Shown here in pieces: positions 31,890 to 44,884 of a stretch of 64,000 nucleotides of DNA (position 1 is its first letter; each line of letters starts with the position of its first letter). The DNA is from Dryas octopetala. Its lineage: Eukaryota; Streptophyta; Magnoliopsida; Rosales; Rosaceae. The stretch covers positions 11,139,409-11,203,408 of the forward strand of contig OY992839.1 of the NCBI GenBank assembly GCA_963921425.1, read 5' to 3'. Both the position numbers and the translations under genes were made by a program. The notes under the pieces were generated by a model, which ran no database searches, was not told where the DNA came from, and worked only from the letters and a program-made list of their open reading frames with translations.

Positions 31890-33991
31890 TTGTGCATTGC
31901 ATTTGCAGCATTGAAGGACTTTGCAAAAGGAAGACCCATGTAAGAAGCTTGCTGAAGAGTGTTTGATGCATGCTTTCCATGTGGGAAGGGACTCACTTGG
32001 TTGAGTGGATCGTGATGATGAGGTATGAATTGGAAATTGGTGTTATTGCTTCTGCTAATTAATGCTCTGCTGATGTTGATGGTTTGTCACCATGGGAGGG
32101 CTGAATTTTATTGACTCCGTTTATGCAGGTTGGGGAGGGTCTCAGAACTCAGAAGTAATTTTTGTGAACTTGCTGTGTGGTGGTTGCTTGCAATTGGAAG
32201 TGGGCATTGGTTGTTTTGCTTGGAGGTGTAAAAAATATGGAAAAGGAAAAAAATTGTTGTAGGTGAGTAGGTAAAATGTTAGTGAAACAGAGTAGAGTGG
32301 AAAGAAGAGGGGTAGTGAGAGAAGATTAGAGTAGTGAGAGGAGATTTGAAACACTTTGTACACATTACAGAGAGAGCTAAGCTAGTACATAATTTTCCCC
32401 AATTAGAGATGATGCTCTTCTTGTGCCTTTGTTCTACTTCTACATCTTTTGCTTGATTAAAAGAAGCATAGCACCAAGAGACGTTTTGGTGATTGGCTTA
32501 GCTAAAAGAACTGGACCTTTCCCTTTTCTTCAAACTAAGAGATCCAATGCTTCATTTTAACAATTATGCAAAGTTGTTCATGTTGTAAATTGCATTTTTA
32601 TGAACAACCTCATGGGTGAATTTTTTCAAAAGTAAAATTTCCAAACTGAAAGTAGTGGGTTACTGAAAAGTAAGATTTAATGGCAGAAAAGAAAATTATT
32701 CCCAGGTATCATGTGAGAGGAACTGCCAGGCAGACTTGCTTGTCAAAAGCATGTGCTTTCCACTACCAGTAGCAACAACTGTTCAAGTTTAACATATGAT
32801 GTGCTTTTCCATCTGCAATTGGAGACATGATGCCCAAACCAAAAACGCCTCTATGAAGTATATGTTCCAATCCCCCAAAAGTTAAAATAAATAAAATAGA
32901 TGGTCCAACAAATTGAAAAGTGGGTATGAATCAGCCTGGGCTGGAAAGCCCTTGTTTGATGATGGTAATGGCTTATTATATTTTGCTAGTTTAATGCACA
33001 AGGGCAAGTCTTGGCTAGCGAAAGGTCTATAAATAAAAGGCTGAAACATAAGGATTTTCTTTTCGATTTGATTAATGAATGCATGGTGTTTGAATGTCAG
33101 ATACTTCTAGCACTTGGCCATTTCAATAGTGTTCCCACACTAACAAAATAGAGAAAAATCACAACCATGTCATAAAGCTCATTTTCTTGCAATATAATTT
33201 TGCGGGTATTTAATAGCGTCGAGTAGTTACAATCACATCCACAATTCGAGTCCAGAGGAAAATTACAGAAATTATACGGCCTTTCAAATGTTGTTGACCT
33301 CAACTCGGGTCATTTTCGAACTTGGAAAAAGTGTCTCCATCCCTTCCTCTAGCATAGAGGAAAAAGAATTCTAAACAAAATGAAAGGTCAAAATTCTTTT
33401 TATTTTTTAATGCAATATTGGTCCCAATTTGTCATTTGATAGTTCACATTATATGCACCCCCAATAAGACGTCAAGGTGTTGTGTGCATAAAATAGACCC
33501 ACCACCAGTTCATGCATGAACAAGTAGACTAGTGGTCTATAGATAAGAAAATACAAAAGCTGCTAAGAAGGATGTAAAGAAAATCAACAAGCTACATGAC
33601 AATAGAAGAGAGTTGTTGGGATTCAAGTGCCTCAAGGTTCTTTAATAAAATATAAGTGAAATTTGAGTATGCCAAATACATAATTTTCTGCTATGACCTA
33701 ACTCTTAATGTCTGAAAACTGAACTCATAAAAGTGACAACTAAATGAAATCAGACAAAACTTAAAAAATGTTTCACAGACAAAAATTATGTAAGTTATAA
33801 CACGTACTTACTCTAAAAGTGAAGTCAAACAGTACTACTGCAAGTGCGATAACTCCTCAACCTTGTTTCTAAAGTCAAAAATGGTGATTGATATTAGCAC
33901 TTTCAGTACTGTCTGGGGACTGAAAGAAGCTTCCCTAGAATTTAACATACATAGGGAACATAACTCATTCACGACGCTCAGCAAAATTGAC
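31890..33991. other. Region between convergent GTE and POL5 genes
   Basis: GTE 3' UTR, including the probable intron at 32023-32128, extends to about 32400. The rest is AT-rich without a gene; the last few hundred bases should hold the POL5-like 3' UTR. Confidence 0.45.
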
Positions 33992-36900
33992 TCATGTAGG
34001 TGTCTTCTTCATATTAAGGAACTGATCACCAAGTTGCGATTCACACTTTGCATGAGCATCTGGGGATAAGTTTTTAAGGAAAGACTTGGTCAGACTAAGG
34101 GTTGTTATCATCTGAAAAATCCTTGCACAAAACTTCCGCACTTCAGCCCGCCTTGATTGCTTTTCGGGCATATTTGTCACCAATTGCTCTATCAAATGAC
34201 ACAGCTTTTGCAGATGGTTCTTCATCATTTTCTTCAACGCTTCCTGGCCAGTTCCATCAGTGGAGGCCAGGGGCTTCATTATTTCACTCACCAAATCAAG
34301 TGCTTCTACTCGCCGAAAGTCTGACTTTGAACTGCCACATTTTTCCAAAAGGAAGCCAAAGAGGTGACGCCCTATCCACGGCCGCCTTCTAAATATTTCT
34401 TTCAACAATTCAGATTTAATTTGAGACTTTTTAGTAGTGAAATATTCTGCCAGAACGCCCTGGAAAATCTCAAAAACCCTCTGCAGATCTGACTCTGGAA
34501 AATTTCTTGCATCGATGATCTTCAGAATCCAGAAGGTGGAACTCTGTGCAAGGGAAGCAATCATTTTGTGTCGGTTCCAGGAGGCTGACTGCTTCTTCTT
34601 GGACAGGGTGGCAGCAGACTTCTTTTTCTTAATTGGTTTTGATGCCAACTTCAAATTCCTTTGCAACAAAGATTCTAGAGTAGGTAGTTGCACATCTTCT
34701 CCCTTAGGATAGTCCTTTGATTTAAATATTTTCTTTTGCAGAATTCCCCATATACGCTGCCCAAGCTGTTCACTATTTTCTGCAGTATGTGGTTCAACAA
34801 ATGCCCGAGCCAAGTTTGAGTAAACCAACAAAACCTGTGGCTTACCTGTGAAATCAAGTCAACCAGAGGCACAAAAACAAAAAGACAAAATTAGAAAGAG
34901 AAAAATATAAAAAGTTTTCATGAATATTAAATTTCAAATTTATAAATCCTAATTCGTTATTATAGAACACATATTACTTCCTAATACACAATGAAGCAGA
35001 CTTAAATTTTAGAAATGTTTTGGAAATTTCCGCTTGCAAAATATATTGTAGCAAATTTCTGTATGGAGAAAGCTTAGTAGCTAATTTCAATACAACAACA
35101 CACTTACTTGGATTTTCATGTAGGTAAATTTCTAGCAATGAAAGAACACGAAGCTTGAACAGCATGAGTTGCTGATGCGCAGTGTCACCCCCAGCCAGAT
35201 TGTTTCGCTCTTTGAAGATCCGGGCAAGATAAGTATCCATTCGGAACATTGCATCATCATCCATTCCTCCATCAGAATCATCAGAAGCTTCGGCAGTTTC
35301 TTTGGTAACCTCCTCACCATCAACAGCCTCAGAGTCAGCCTCAGAGTTATCTGTCTGCTCATCACTCTCACCTGTTTCACCTGTCTCAGCTTTATCAATT
35401 TCCTCATCTTCTTCAATCTTAAGAAAATCAATTTCCTCATCTTCTTCAATCTTAAGAAAATCTTCATCATCATCTTCGTCGTCAAAAACGTCATCACTAT
35501 CAGCATCCTGATGTCTAGCAGGTTTCAAATTCTTCCTAATCACCCTCAACATCCGCAACAGACCATCATCCGTGATATCATCACAAAAGTATTTAAAAAC
35601 CTACGAGAAATTAATGCCAAATAAATAATTATGTAAAGTTTAGCTTGAAATAGCTTTTCTTGGAAAAATGACACTTTTGACAAGTTACTGCCCACATCTG
35701 TAAATTGACAGACACAAGAAGAGTTCTTCAACTATACATTGCTGCAAGCTAGTTCATAAAAGCATCTGTGTTGACTTATTTATTTATTTGAGAAGATACA
35801 AGCATTTTATTAAAGCTAACAAAATTACACATCAGTGGACAAAAGGAGTATACTCTAAGGAAATACACAAAGAAAGAAAGAAAAGGATCCATACATAGAT
35901 CTACCCCATCCAATATAGAATAAAGTTGAGACCAAGAACCACCCGCTCCACCCCCCCGGGCCGCCCAAAAAAGAACCTTCTAACTAAATGACTAACATAA
36001 TGCAGCCTTCCAGTCAAGAAGAATAGCAGAGAGGGAACTATCCTTAAATTCTGTAGATACAGAAGCCCAAAGCAATGATTAAAATCTGGACTTATCCCAC
36101 AGCTCATTCGACCCCAACTATTAAAAGCTCCAACATTTGTCTATCTCCTTCCACCCATATGACCCAAAGAATGGCTAACACACTGCACCCTCACAAAGCT
36201 TCAGCTTTCTTTCTACCACTAAACACCACATGAATTTCACACAACAAAAATGACAATCCTTTAGGAAACACCCAGCATGGAAATCTGGCATCAGATGAAT
36301 TTAGGCTCAACAGATTGAATTAAAAAATTGTACATGATTATAAATCAGAGCAAAATTACCCAACTACATAAAATACCCACGCCATCGTAACATACTAAAT
36401 CAAACAAAATACCTATGAGATATAGTAGGGACTAAATTTTCAAACATAGCATAAGTGTAAAATCATTTTAAAAAATAAAACAGAAGCCCAAAATCCCAAT
36501 ATCATACCTGCTCAATAGCAGTTCGCATTGGAGCTGATGACTGTGGCAGCAATGAAAGCAATGTATCCACAAGAACATCCATCACCGCAGGTGCAGCGTC
36601 ACCACCTAAGTCGTCTTCTCCGGAAGAATCAAGATCACGAACAGGAAAAGATTTCTTACAACATATAATAAGCTCAGACGCTGCTTCTAAGAATTCCTTT
36701 GGTCGAAGGAGCACTTGCAAAAGCAACTGGATGAGCAAGTATCTTAATGCATGCAACCTATTTCCATCACCACTAAGCCCACAATTCCTTTCCTGCCATC
36801 ACCAAAGCATTTAAGAAGTTGCGTTTATGTCAAAGAATATACAGAAGAAAACATAACAGCCAAGCAACTGACAGACTAAAGCAAAAGTTATTAAGAGGCT

Positions 36901-39900
36901 TGCATCTGAAACTCAAGTTCAATGTAGTTCTACAGCACATGGCCAAGAAGGATGAACACACCATTTACTGGACCCCTGATCTTTGGGTCAGGGTGGTATA
37001 AGGCATCAGCAAGTCTCTTATTATGGCTTGCATAAGAATCAAACCTATCTTAAAATAAATGCAAAGTTGGCCTTTTTAAGGAAATAATCCATTGGGAAAA
37101 CTGGAAAAGAAGAAAAAAAGAACCCTTAATCTTAAACAACGCTAATTTGAAAGTTTTAAGGCATCCCATGGTCAGATCCAACTTCCAATCTAATACTTGA
37201 AACCCACCTTGAGATTCAAAGTGGATCAAAGTGCTCAGATGCATAAAACTCGAAATCACCCTTCCCCATACCCACAATAATGCTAACCAAAAAAAGGCCA
37301 AAGAAAGTACCTCTCTAGCAAGTGAAGTTTCCATTGCTTGCAATTTTTTCAATGTGTTATCTTCCTCAGTTTCCATTGGTCGAAAGAGAGAAATCGAAGG
37401 AATGTTGCACAAAGTGCTAAGGAACCGCATAAAGTACGAGCCAAGATCATTGGACTCGAGACGGTTTGGCAAAGCATGTGGCCCCTCCCCTTTTTGAGCA
37501 TTTGCTAACAATAACTGGAGCTGCTCAATACACATCCTGCAAAGAGCACTCGAGGTGGCTGCTTTAGGCCACCTAAATTTCTCTTGTAATTCAAAGGATG
37601 TCACTTCAGTGCCAAGAGATGCAGTAAACAAACCCTGAACAGCTAGAAACTTCAAAATTTCTTTTTGAACCCGAAACTTTTCTTCGGGATCCAGCTTCAA
37701 ATTTTTCAATATACTAGGGAGGGATTCAACAATCCATGTTTTCAAAAAATCAGAATTCTCCATTATTCCAACTGAATCCTTGTCTTCAATAGAACCTATC
37801 TCTGAATTGTCATCTGTTGTTTGACTCTGATCTGAAGGTTCCTCAGAAGCATGACTTTCATCCACAAACATGTTCAACAAGTTCTGAATAAACAGCATGC
37901 AACCAGATTCTGTTCTGAAATCTGCCATCAAATCCTTAACTGTTTTTGTTCGTGTAATGCAATCAAATTTTCCGTTGCTGTGTTTCTGTAGAGCCACAAT
38001 GACAGAAACCCTTCTGACGTCATCATGTTTAACCCAATCTGATAATTCTTTAAGAAAATATTGCACAACTTTATAGAGCCATGAATCCTTTGTAGAAAGT
38101 ATATCAATCATGCACTGAACAAGTTTGTAAGACAGACTAATTGGGATAAAAGATGCAGGCAACCTTGGTAGGAGAAGAAGCAGTACATCAAAGGCCAGGT
38201 GCTTGCGGTCATGAGATGATGGGAGAAGAGATCCCTCAATAATCACCTCACAGAAGCACTGGAAGTTCTTTGCAATTTCTTCATCAGAAGAACTAGACTT
38301 GCGATTCTTTTTGTGCTTCTTTAAGGAATTTGAAACAGACACTGCATCTTCAGCCTGCAAAACTCTATCAGGTAAAAGAATATTTACCAGAACAGGCCAC
38401 ACATTGTGAACACGAGGCTGACAAAAGGTGGACTCCTGTCATATTCCACATGAATACAAATGTTAGGAATTGTTTCTATCTTATTAGTTATATTTTCCTC
38501 TATAGTGATATGTACACCATGCAGAAAGATATACAAACCCACACTACCTTCAAGCAATTAGCAAGAGAGGACAGATGGTCGGCAGCAAAAAGTTTGTTGG
38601 GACTGAATGGATTTGGCAAAAGTTTACCAAATCCTGCACTGTCAACAGAAACTTTTTCCCTAATCTTCAGAGCCAGAAGCAATGCATCAGGATTTCCAAC
38701 TTCAGTAGCTCCTTCAAACCATTCATTAAGTCCTGGAGCTTCAAGAACATGACTCAACACGGCTTCTGGGTGCAACTGCAAAAAATAGAATACACAGCAC
38801 TAAAAGTATTAGGACAGGATGCTGATATAACAACCTATTTCACATCCAAATTAATAAGGTAAAACATAAGGGGCAAGGAGCCAAAACAAAGCAGTGGAAA
38901 CAGACCAAGAACCCCCTATCTCTGAGAATAGAAAGACACATTCTGCGGGGGGAGATTCAATCCCTCAAATAGTGGCATAATATAAGTACAAGAACTTTTC
39001 AAAGTAAAGGTTGTGCACAAGTGATTTATTTTTCTCTTTCTCCCTGTTTCCACCATCCCTTGAACTTTGGCCAGGAGATTCATTCTAAGAGACCCCACAA
39101 CTAACAAGGATAATTATCTCTCCTAATATATGTGAATAAAAAATGCTTTCTTTTTCCTGGAAAACCTTCTACTTCTCCAGCATTTAAAGACTATGTATTA
39201 ACACAATCAGTGAACTTGATTAGAACTACAAGCATAAAATTCCTATCAGAGACAAACAGGAGACATCCACAATCAAGCTGTAATGTAGAATGCAAAACCT
39301 AGAATCACACGATTTGAAATTTCTGTTACAGATGCATGTCTACATGCTACATTGTTAACCTATCCTTGTACTCAAACGCATGATATATTTTCAAGTACAA
39401 ATTTGGGTACAAAAATTGGCTTAGAAAGGTTTTCTACCTGAAGGTTGTCTTTAGAAATACTAGCTATGGTCAATATTCTAATACAGAACAGCACATGTGG
39501 TGTTATGAATAATGCAACTAACATATAAAGTCTGCACAAATCTGACTGAAAGCAACTTAAGAAGATAGATGACCTTCATCTATGAATGCAACCTCCAATA
39601 ATAACAAGAAGTAAAAAGACATAATTTTACATGCTTCCTCTCTCTTCTGAAATCAATTGGATAGGGGGGAACGGGAAAACAGTCTACAAACAGTGGGCTG
39701 TACCCTAATCGACACGGTACTTGGGGATTAAGTGCCCAAGTCCAAGTAAGAGAAATTAATCTACATGCAAAGCTTCTGCAACTGCATGACCAAACTAAGG
39801 GCCATTTGAATTTAATTTTGCAGGTTTAAAGGATGCAAGTCCGTGGAGCAAATGCTAGAGTGTTATATGGTGGAGCAGCTGGAAAGCACAATGCTGGGGA

Positions 39901-42115
39901 AGTGTACAGTTTACCTCTCTCATGATACTTTTATACACCCAGCCTATTGCAAAACAGTGTCATATCCGATTTCCAAGTTAAGACAAGCAGATCAACATAC
40001 TCTGAGTGCTGAAAAATTCAAATCCAAGGGATTGATACAAAGTTATCAGCAGATCAACTAAATCAATGGATTTGTTGGTAACTGTCCAGTGTCGGGAAAT
40101 TATCTTAGGGATTCACCACTAACAACTGTTGACTACTTTCTAAGACAAAATAAGCAAAAAAACCCAAGACTACATTTAATGAGAAATTAAGACGTTATAA
40201 CTCAATCATTAACATACTGAGATATGAACTGAAGGGGGGGAAAATGTATCCCACAAGACAGAGGAGGTGCATCTAGTATGTTTGGGGGAAAAAGGGTTAA
40301 AAGGAAGAGGTAAAGTCTGTATATTGCATTTCAATGGAATACAATACAGTGGTTTATATGAAGCACCAGTACATAAATTTTGCCTCAAATCTGTCCCAAT
40401 GCTGTGCCTTTAATTTAAGCTAATTTGTAATTACAAACACTCAGATCTATTAATTTAAGCCAATTAGTAACTACAAACAATCAGGTCTCTCAATTTAAGA
40501 AATTACCAGATTAGAAGGCTACACTCGTGACATAATACAAACAGGTTTATGAGCATTGATGATAATATACAGTCCAATGCCATAATGTGCTATGTTTATA
40601 CACCAAGTCTAAAACATCACTGTTTATTCAATGAGTTAAAAATAACGCTTTATGACCATTATGAACTCAGAAGTCTGGTCAATCCTATAGCAACCATATT
40701 TTAATAAGAACTGAATTTACTGCCATAGATCACTGAAACCTTCACTAATATCTGACAAACAAGGCATTAGATAAAGAGTATAATTTTTTCCCCAAACAGA
40801 TCCAACTTCTGTTTATCAGAAGAATATACCTTTTCAATCAAGTCCAAAATAACTGAAACAGCAGGCTCTTGCAAGTATCGCTTCTTTGATGCAAGGGCGA
40901 TGACAAGACTAGTGAACTCCTTTATGTACAGAGTATTCCTATCAGAAACCCACTCCTCAGCTAGTCTTCCTGATCGGGCAACGGCACCATAAGCAAATAA
41001 GCGACCCAAAAGACGATCCCTTTGTTCCTGCAATGCCACAAGGAAGCAACTTACTAAACTTTATAGGAAGAGTAAAGCCACCAGATCAAAGAATTCTTTG
41101 AAACATAAAGAAATGGTATTGCCTACCTGACCCTTCATTGATGAAGAGACCTCCAAGAAATCAACTATGAGTTTCAGCATTGAGTTCACCTTGATGCTGG
41201 AAATGGTACTTACTAAAACAGTTAAACCTAAGGCAAACCCTTGTCTTGCACACTGCAAAAGCAACACAAACCATGCATAGATAAAAAAGAGGCACGCATG
41301 TGGCATCATCAGTGAGATGCGTAAGTTTATTTCAACAAAACGAAACTGTGTATAAAAGAGGCAAGCATTTTTGTCTAAATTCATGCACCATCTCAAGCAC
41401 AGGATGTGCAAATGCTTTCAGCTTGATATCAGGACACATTAATTTACACTCCAAACATTCTGAAATGGCACAAAGAACTTCGAAAACAACAATAATACAA
41501 CAGATGTTCAAAAACCTCTCTTGACGAAGAAACGCCACGAATGAGTCTCCGAACAGCATATCTCAACGAGGGCGCACAGTCATTCAACCCATCATCCTTC
41601 TCAGCCTCCAAGTTCAATCCCTCTTCAACCACCTCCTTATTCTCGAGCCCCTCGTACGCTCTCTGCACCGCCACCAACTCCGCGGCCATGGCTTCCGCCG
41701 CCGCGTCCCTGACAGACCCATCCGCGGAGGCCAAGTCCTTGAACACCCCAACATGGAACTCCGGCAGAGCCGATGAAGAAGACACAGTGGTGGGTGCCTC
41801 AGTTTTCGATTCTACATCAACATCCATTTTCTTGGGTTTGATTGGTTCTTCAGTGTGGTGGCGTCTCTCTTTGTCCAAAGCTTTTCGCTTCTTCTTTCTC
41901 TCCATGGGTTTTGCGGAAGTGGGTGTGGTAGAAGAAGGCCCAGCAGCAGCAGCAGCAGCAGCAGAAGCTGAAGCTGACCCATCTTCTGCTTTGTCTTGTT
42001 TGGCTTTGCCCTTCTTGGATTTCTTTAGATTGTTGTTGTTGCTAACATCACCATCGCCACCACCATCACCAGCAGCAGCTTCTACGGAGCTGGAGCTTCT
42101 CTTTTTACTGCCCAT
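33992..42115 (-). CDS. POL5: DNA polymerase V / MYBBP1A-like nucleolar protein
   Basis: Eight exons on the minus strand: 42115-41516, 41252-41127, 41027-40830, 38775-38548, 38435-37311, 36792-36508, 35600-35108 and 34845-33992. All borders are GT-AG, phases agree, and the sum is 1302 residues, the size expected for plant POL5. The N-terminus is basic (MGSKKRSSS, KKSKKGKAK, a 13-residue Ala/Ser run from a GCA repeat). LRYAVRRLIRGVSSSRECAR then GFALGLTVLV is the conserved family start. An acidic segment (DSDDVFDDEDDDEDF) sits in exon 7. The C-terminus has Lys-rich patches. The family acts in the nucleolus in rRNA gene transcription and ribosome assembly; despite the name it is not a true polymerase. 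Exon 7 has an exact in-frame 33-bp duplication. Confidence 0.9.
35395..35460 (-). repeat. In-frame 33-bp tandem duplication in POL5 exon 7
   Basis: Two copies (35395-35427, 35428-35460), nearly identical, encode FLKIEEDEEID twice in the acidic region. High identity suggests a recent slippage event. Confidence 0.85.
35775..36290 (-). mobile_element. 5'-truncated LINE (L1-type) 3' end inside POL5 intron 6
   Basis: Within the intron at 35601-36507. Read on the minus strand it gives scrambled but recognisable pieces of the C-terminal region after the reverse transcriptase of plant L1 elements (LAILWVIWVEGDRQM-like, then SSLSAILLDWKAAL), a 3' tail GCTTTAATAAAATGCTTGTA, and a simple AAATAAATAAATAA end at 35788-35775. 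The orientation matches the host gene. Frame breaks show it is dead. I could not find the target duplication with confidence. Confidence 0.65.
41940..41972. repeat. (GCA)n coding repeat in POL5 exon 1
   Basis: Trinucleotide run encoding the Ala/Ser tract SASASAAAAAAA near the N-terminus. Confidence 0.8.
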
Positions 42116-42359
42116 CTGAACCCAAATAGAATTGCAGAGCAAAAAAGGTTGGAGAGCTGAGGGTTGAGAAACTTGGAGGCAATGGGAGAGTGAAAGAAAG
42201 AGAGAGAGGCTGGAAGAAGGGAAAAGCCGAAGAGGGTATTTGGTATGAGACGTAGCGGCGTTGTTTGTGGGTTTAGGTTGGGACGGTGGAACGAAGATGC
42301 TGCATATACTGGTACCAACATCTGGGCCCAATACCAGCCCATATTGTAGTACCAACTTT

Positions 42360-43700
42360 TAACTAGGGAGGGGCTTTTAGTTAATCCTATTTACGCGATA
42401 GCCCTAAAAATTATTTTTGAAAGGAATAATATTAGGATGGGTTATTTTTCCATCATGACACATACTTTGGTAATTATCATAGTTTATGATACATATTTCA
42501 AAGTGTACCATGTAGGACACCTACTTTGAGTTTGTATCAATATGAAACATTTTGTCACCTCTATTATATATTTCGAATGAGGGGCAAATTGATCTTTTCA
42601 TATTAAATAAACTTTTTATTCTATTTTAACTTACAAAATATTAAAATTAAAAACTAAAAATATATTAAAAGAGATTAACTTAAAATATACTAAAAACTTA
42701 TTAATTCTCTTTCTCTCTCCATCTCTGTCTCAACGGGTTGTTGATGTCAGGACTCGCCGACGGGTTAGGGAGGGGTGGTGAGCAGAAAGTAGAGAGGAGG
42801 AGAGATGATGGTGGAGTAATGGAGTGATTGGAAGGGGATGATGGTGGAGTGATTGAAAGTGGAATTGGAATTGGGATTGGGGAGTGTTTGGTTCTAGAGA
42901 TTGAGGAGGCTGAGCTGCTGCTATCGGAACTTGAGGGAGGCGAAACGGCATCGTAGTTTGTGGTGGTGGTGATGATGGTAGTTTTGGTGGTGGTCGTTGA
43001 CATCGTCATAGTCGATGTCGAAGGTGGTGTAGGATCGAGGGCTCGGGATAGAGAAAGAAAGAGGGTACAAACCAGAGCTCTGGAGGGAGAGATGGAGAGA
43101 GAGAAGGGGGAGGGTGGGGTCGCGCCAGCCGCCGGGGGTAGGCCACTGAGGTGAGTTGGGGCGGGGTGGGTTGGGTTGTGTGTTCTGCAACTTCCTTATC
43201 TTTTTTTATTTATTAGATTTTAGGGAAACTTTCATTTTGGTCCTTTAATTTAATAATTTACTGAATAAAGCTTTATGACTTTTAAAATTCTAACTAAAGT
43301 CCAATAATATTGTAACAATTCCATATTACATAATATTTTTTCACACATACCAAGTTTCGAGCCCTTAGCGGTCATTTTCGAGTGTTCAACAGTGCATTTT
43401 TACTTCTTCTCAAGCTCTGGTTTGTCGGCTTTATATTAGAGTTAAAACTAACATGCAGTCTTCACAAACCTCATTCTATAGCTAAAAGATATGAAGTGAA
43501 CTCGTACCATATACCTTCAAAAATAAAAAAAAATGATGACATATTTCTTTGACAAGGTAGTGGTCAAAGGGTTTTATTTAGAAAAAATAAGGGCTTTATT
43601 TGAGAGAAAAAAAAAGTCATAAAGTTTTTTTCTAAATAAGAAATGTTAAAAGGACTATACTATAATTTTTCTTAAAATAAAAGTGAGCTTATGCATGTAT
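42360..43700. other. Intergenic with low-complexity GC-rich segment
   Basis: AT-rich DNA encloses 42700-43190, a GC-rich, GGTGGT- and CT-rich block. Open frames there (Ser/Pro/His-rich, several frames) are low complexity, and the flanks resemble those of the CT/GC-rich elements elsewhere. It may be a captured gene fragment or a promoter CpG-rich patch; no family is recognised. Confidence 0.4.
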
Positions 43701-43708
43701 TAAAAAAA

Positions 43709-43899
43709 CAGTAATGCTACACTTACCACATTTTTATATCACAATTTCATACCATCTTACATGGCATTCATACATTGGACACTATAAATTAAAAAATAAA
43801 ACCTAAAAAAGAAAAAGAAAATACCCTTCCAGTAAAGTAATGACACATCAAGTGGGATACAAATGTGGGAAAAAAAATGTGGGACAACTAGCATTATTG
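43709..43899. mobile_element. Mutator-type MITE (191 bp) with 9-bp target duplication
   Basis: Inverted ends CAGTAATGCTAC and, reversed from the right, CAATAATGCTAG, continuing as CCACATTTTT-rich arms of about 50 bp. Perfect 9-bp flanks TTAAAAAAA lie at 43700-43708 and 43900-43908; the low complexity of this duplication reduces its weight. A relative lacking the left end is at about 3906-4030. Confidence 0.72.
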
Positions 43900-43990
43900 T
43901 TAAAAAAATACTGTCACATTATTTGAAATCTAGATATTTCTAGCCGTGCTCTTTCTTAGGAGATACTATTAATATCTTTAAATGCTCTTC

Positions 43991-43995
<5 letters not shown>

Positions 43996-44023
<28 letters not shown>
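43996..44023. repeat. (CT)n microsatellite
   Basis: About 14 CT units between the MITE and the copia remnant. Confidence 0.9.
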
Positions 44024-44028
<5 letters not shown>

Positions 44029-44207
44029 TGTAAAATATTTGATTCAATTGTAACTATGGGATAGTCGTTGATTGGTTGGTGGAAAAAAATATTTGCCTCT
44101 TCGCACAACATATGTACCCTAATCTGAAAGGTTTTGCTGTGAAAGTTGCTGGAGGAGCTTTGAAAGGCACAATTAGTTCCTATGATAGCAGTCAAGGGCT
44201 GTGTGAC

Positions 44208-44880
44208 CTAGCAGATTTGAGTTCTATGTTTGAGTTTTGTTGTTGATTCATTAGAGTGCTTTGCTTGTGATGTAGTCCTGAGCTGTTTGACCCTTCTTAT
44301 AACAAATATGGCATTCCACAATAGCTTGTGTAGGACCAAGAATTCTAGGGCCATAATTGTAAAAGTGTGCATTGTGATTCTTGCCTCCATTGTAGGACCT
44401 ACCATATTTTCTTCCACCAAAGTTTCCACTTTGATTTCTTCCTCTGCCTCTACCTCTGTAAGATGACCCCCCCCATAACCATTGTAGAATCCACTGAAAT
44501 TTATTGGTAGCACAGTGATCTGAAGGAGCTGAATTATCTTTAGCTACCATAGCAGTTATGTTTGGAACTTGAAGAATTCTTGAGGCATGGTTAATGGAGT
44601 CCTCTTTTGCAATCAACTGAGATATGAATTCTTGAAGAAAAATAGTTGTCTCTCTAGCCTTGATTTTTTTTTTTTTTTTGGTGTTAAACAGGAGGGAGAC
44701 CATTTAGAGCAACAATGACAATATCTTCATCACTTATGGGAACTTCAACAGCAGATAGAGCCTTAGATAGCATTGATCAATACTTAGGGTAAGGTGCAGC
44801 AGAGGTTTGTGTTCCATGTGGAAAATTGAAAAATGAGAAGCTTTGCCCAGCCACTGATGGCCATGTAATGTTAACATTCT
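44208..44880 (-). pseudogene. Copia-type retrotransposon gag remnant
   Basis: Minus-strand pieces read, in order, ALSAVEVPISDEDIVIVALN then GLPP (the gag UBN2 region), ARETTIFLQEFISQLIAKED, NITAMVAKDNSAPSD, a basic Gly/Arg stretch SYRGRGRGRNQSGNF, PRILGPTQ, and a degenerate zinc knuckle CHICYKKGQTAQDY in place of CX2CX4HX4C. The reading frame is broken at a poly-T run near 44665 and again around 44465. No protease, integrase or reverse transcriptase and no LTR are recognised nearby. A dead fragment of a Ty1/copia element. Confidence 0.75.
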
Positions 44881-44884
44881 CAAT

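Noticed and set aside
41541-42119. 192-codon plus-strand frame opposite POL5 exon 1
   Set aside because: Antisense shadow of Ala/Ser/Lys-rich coding sequence.
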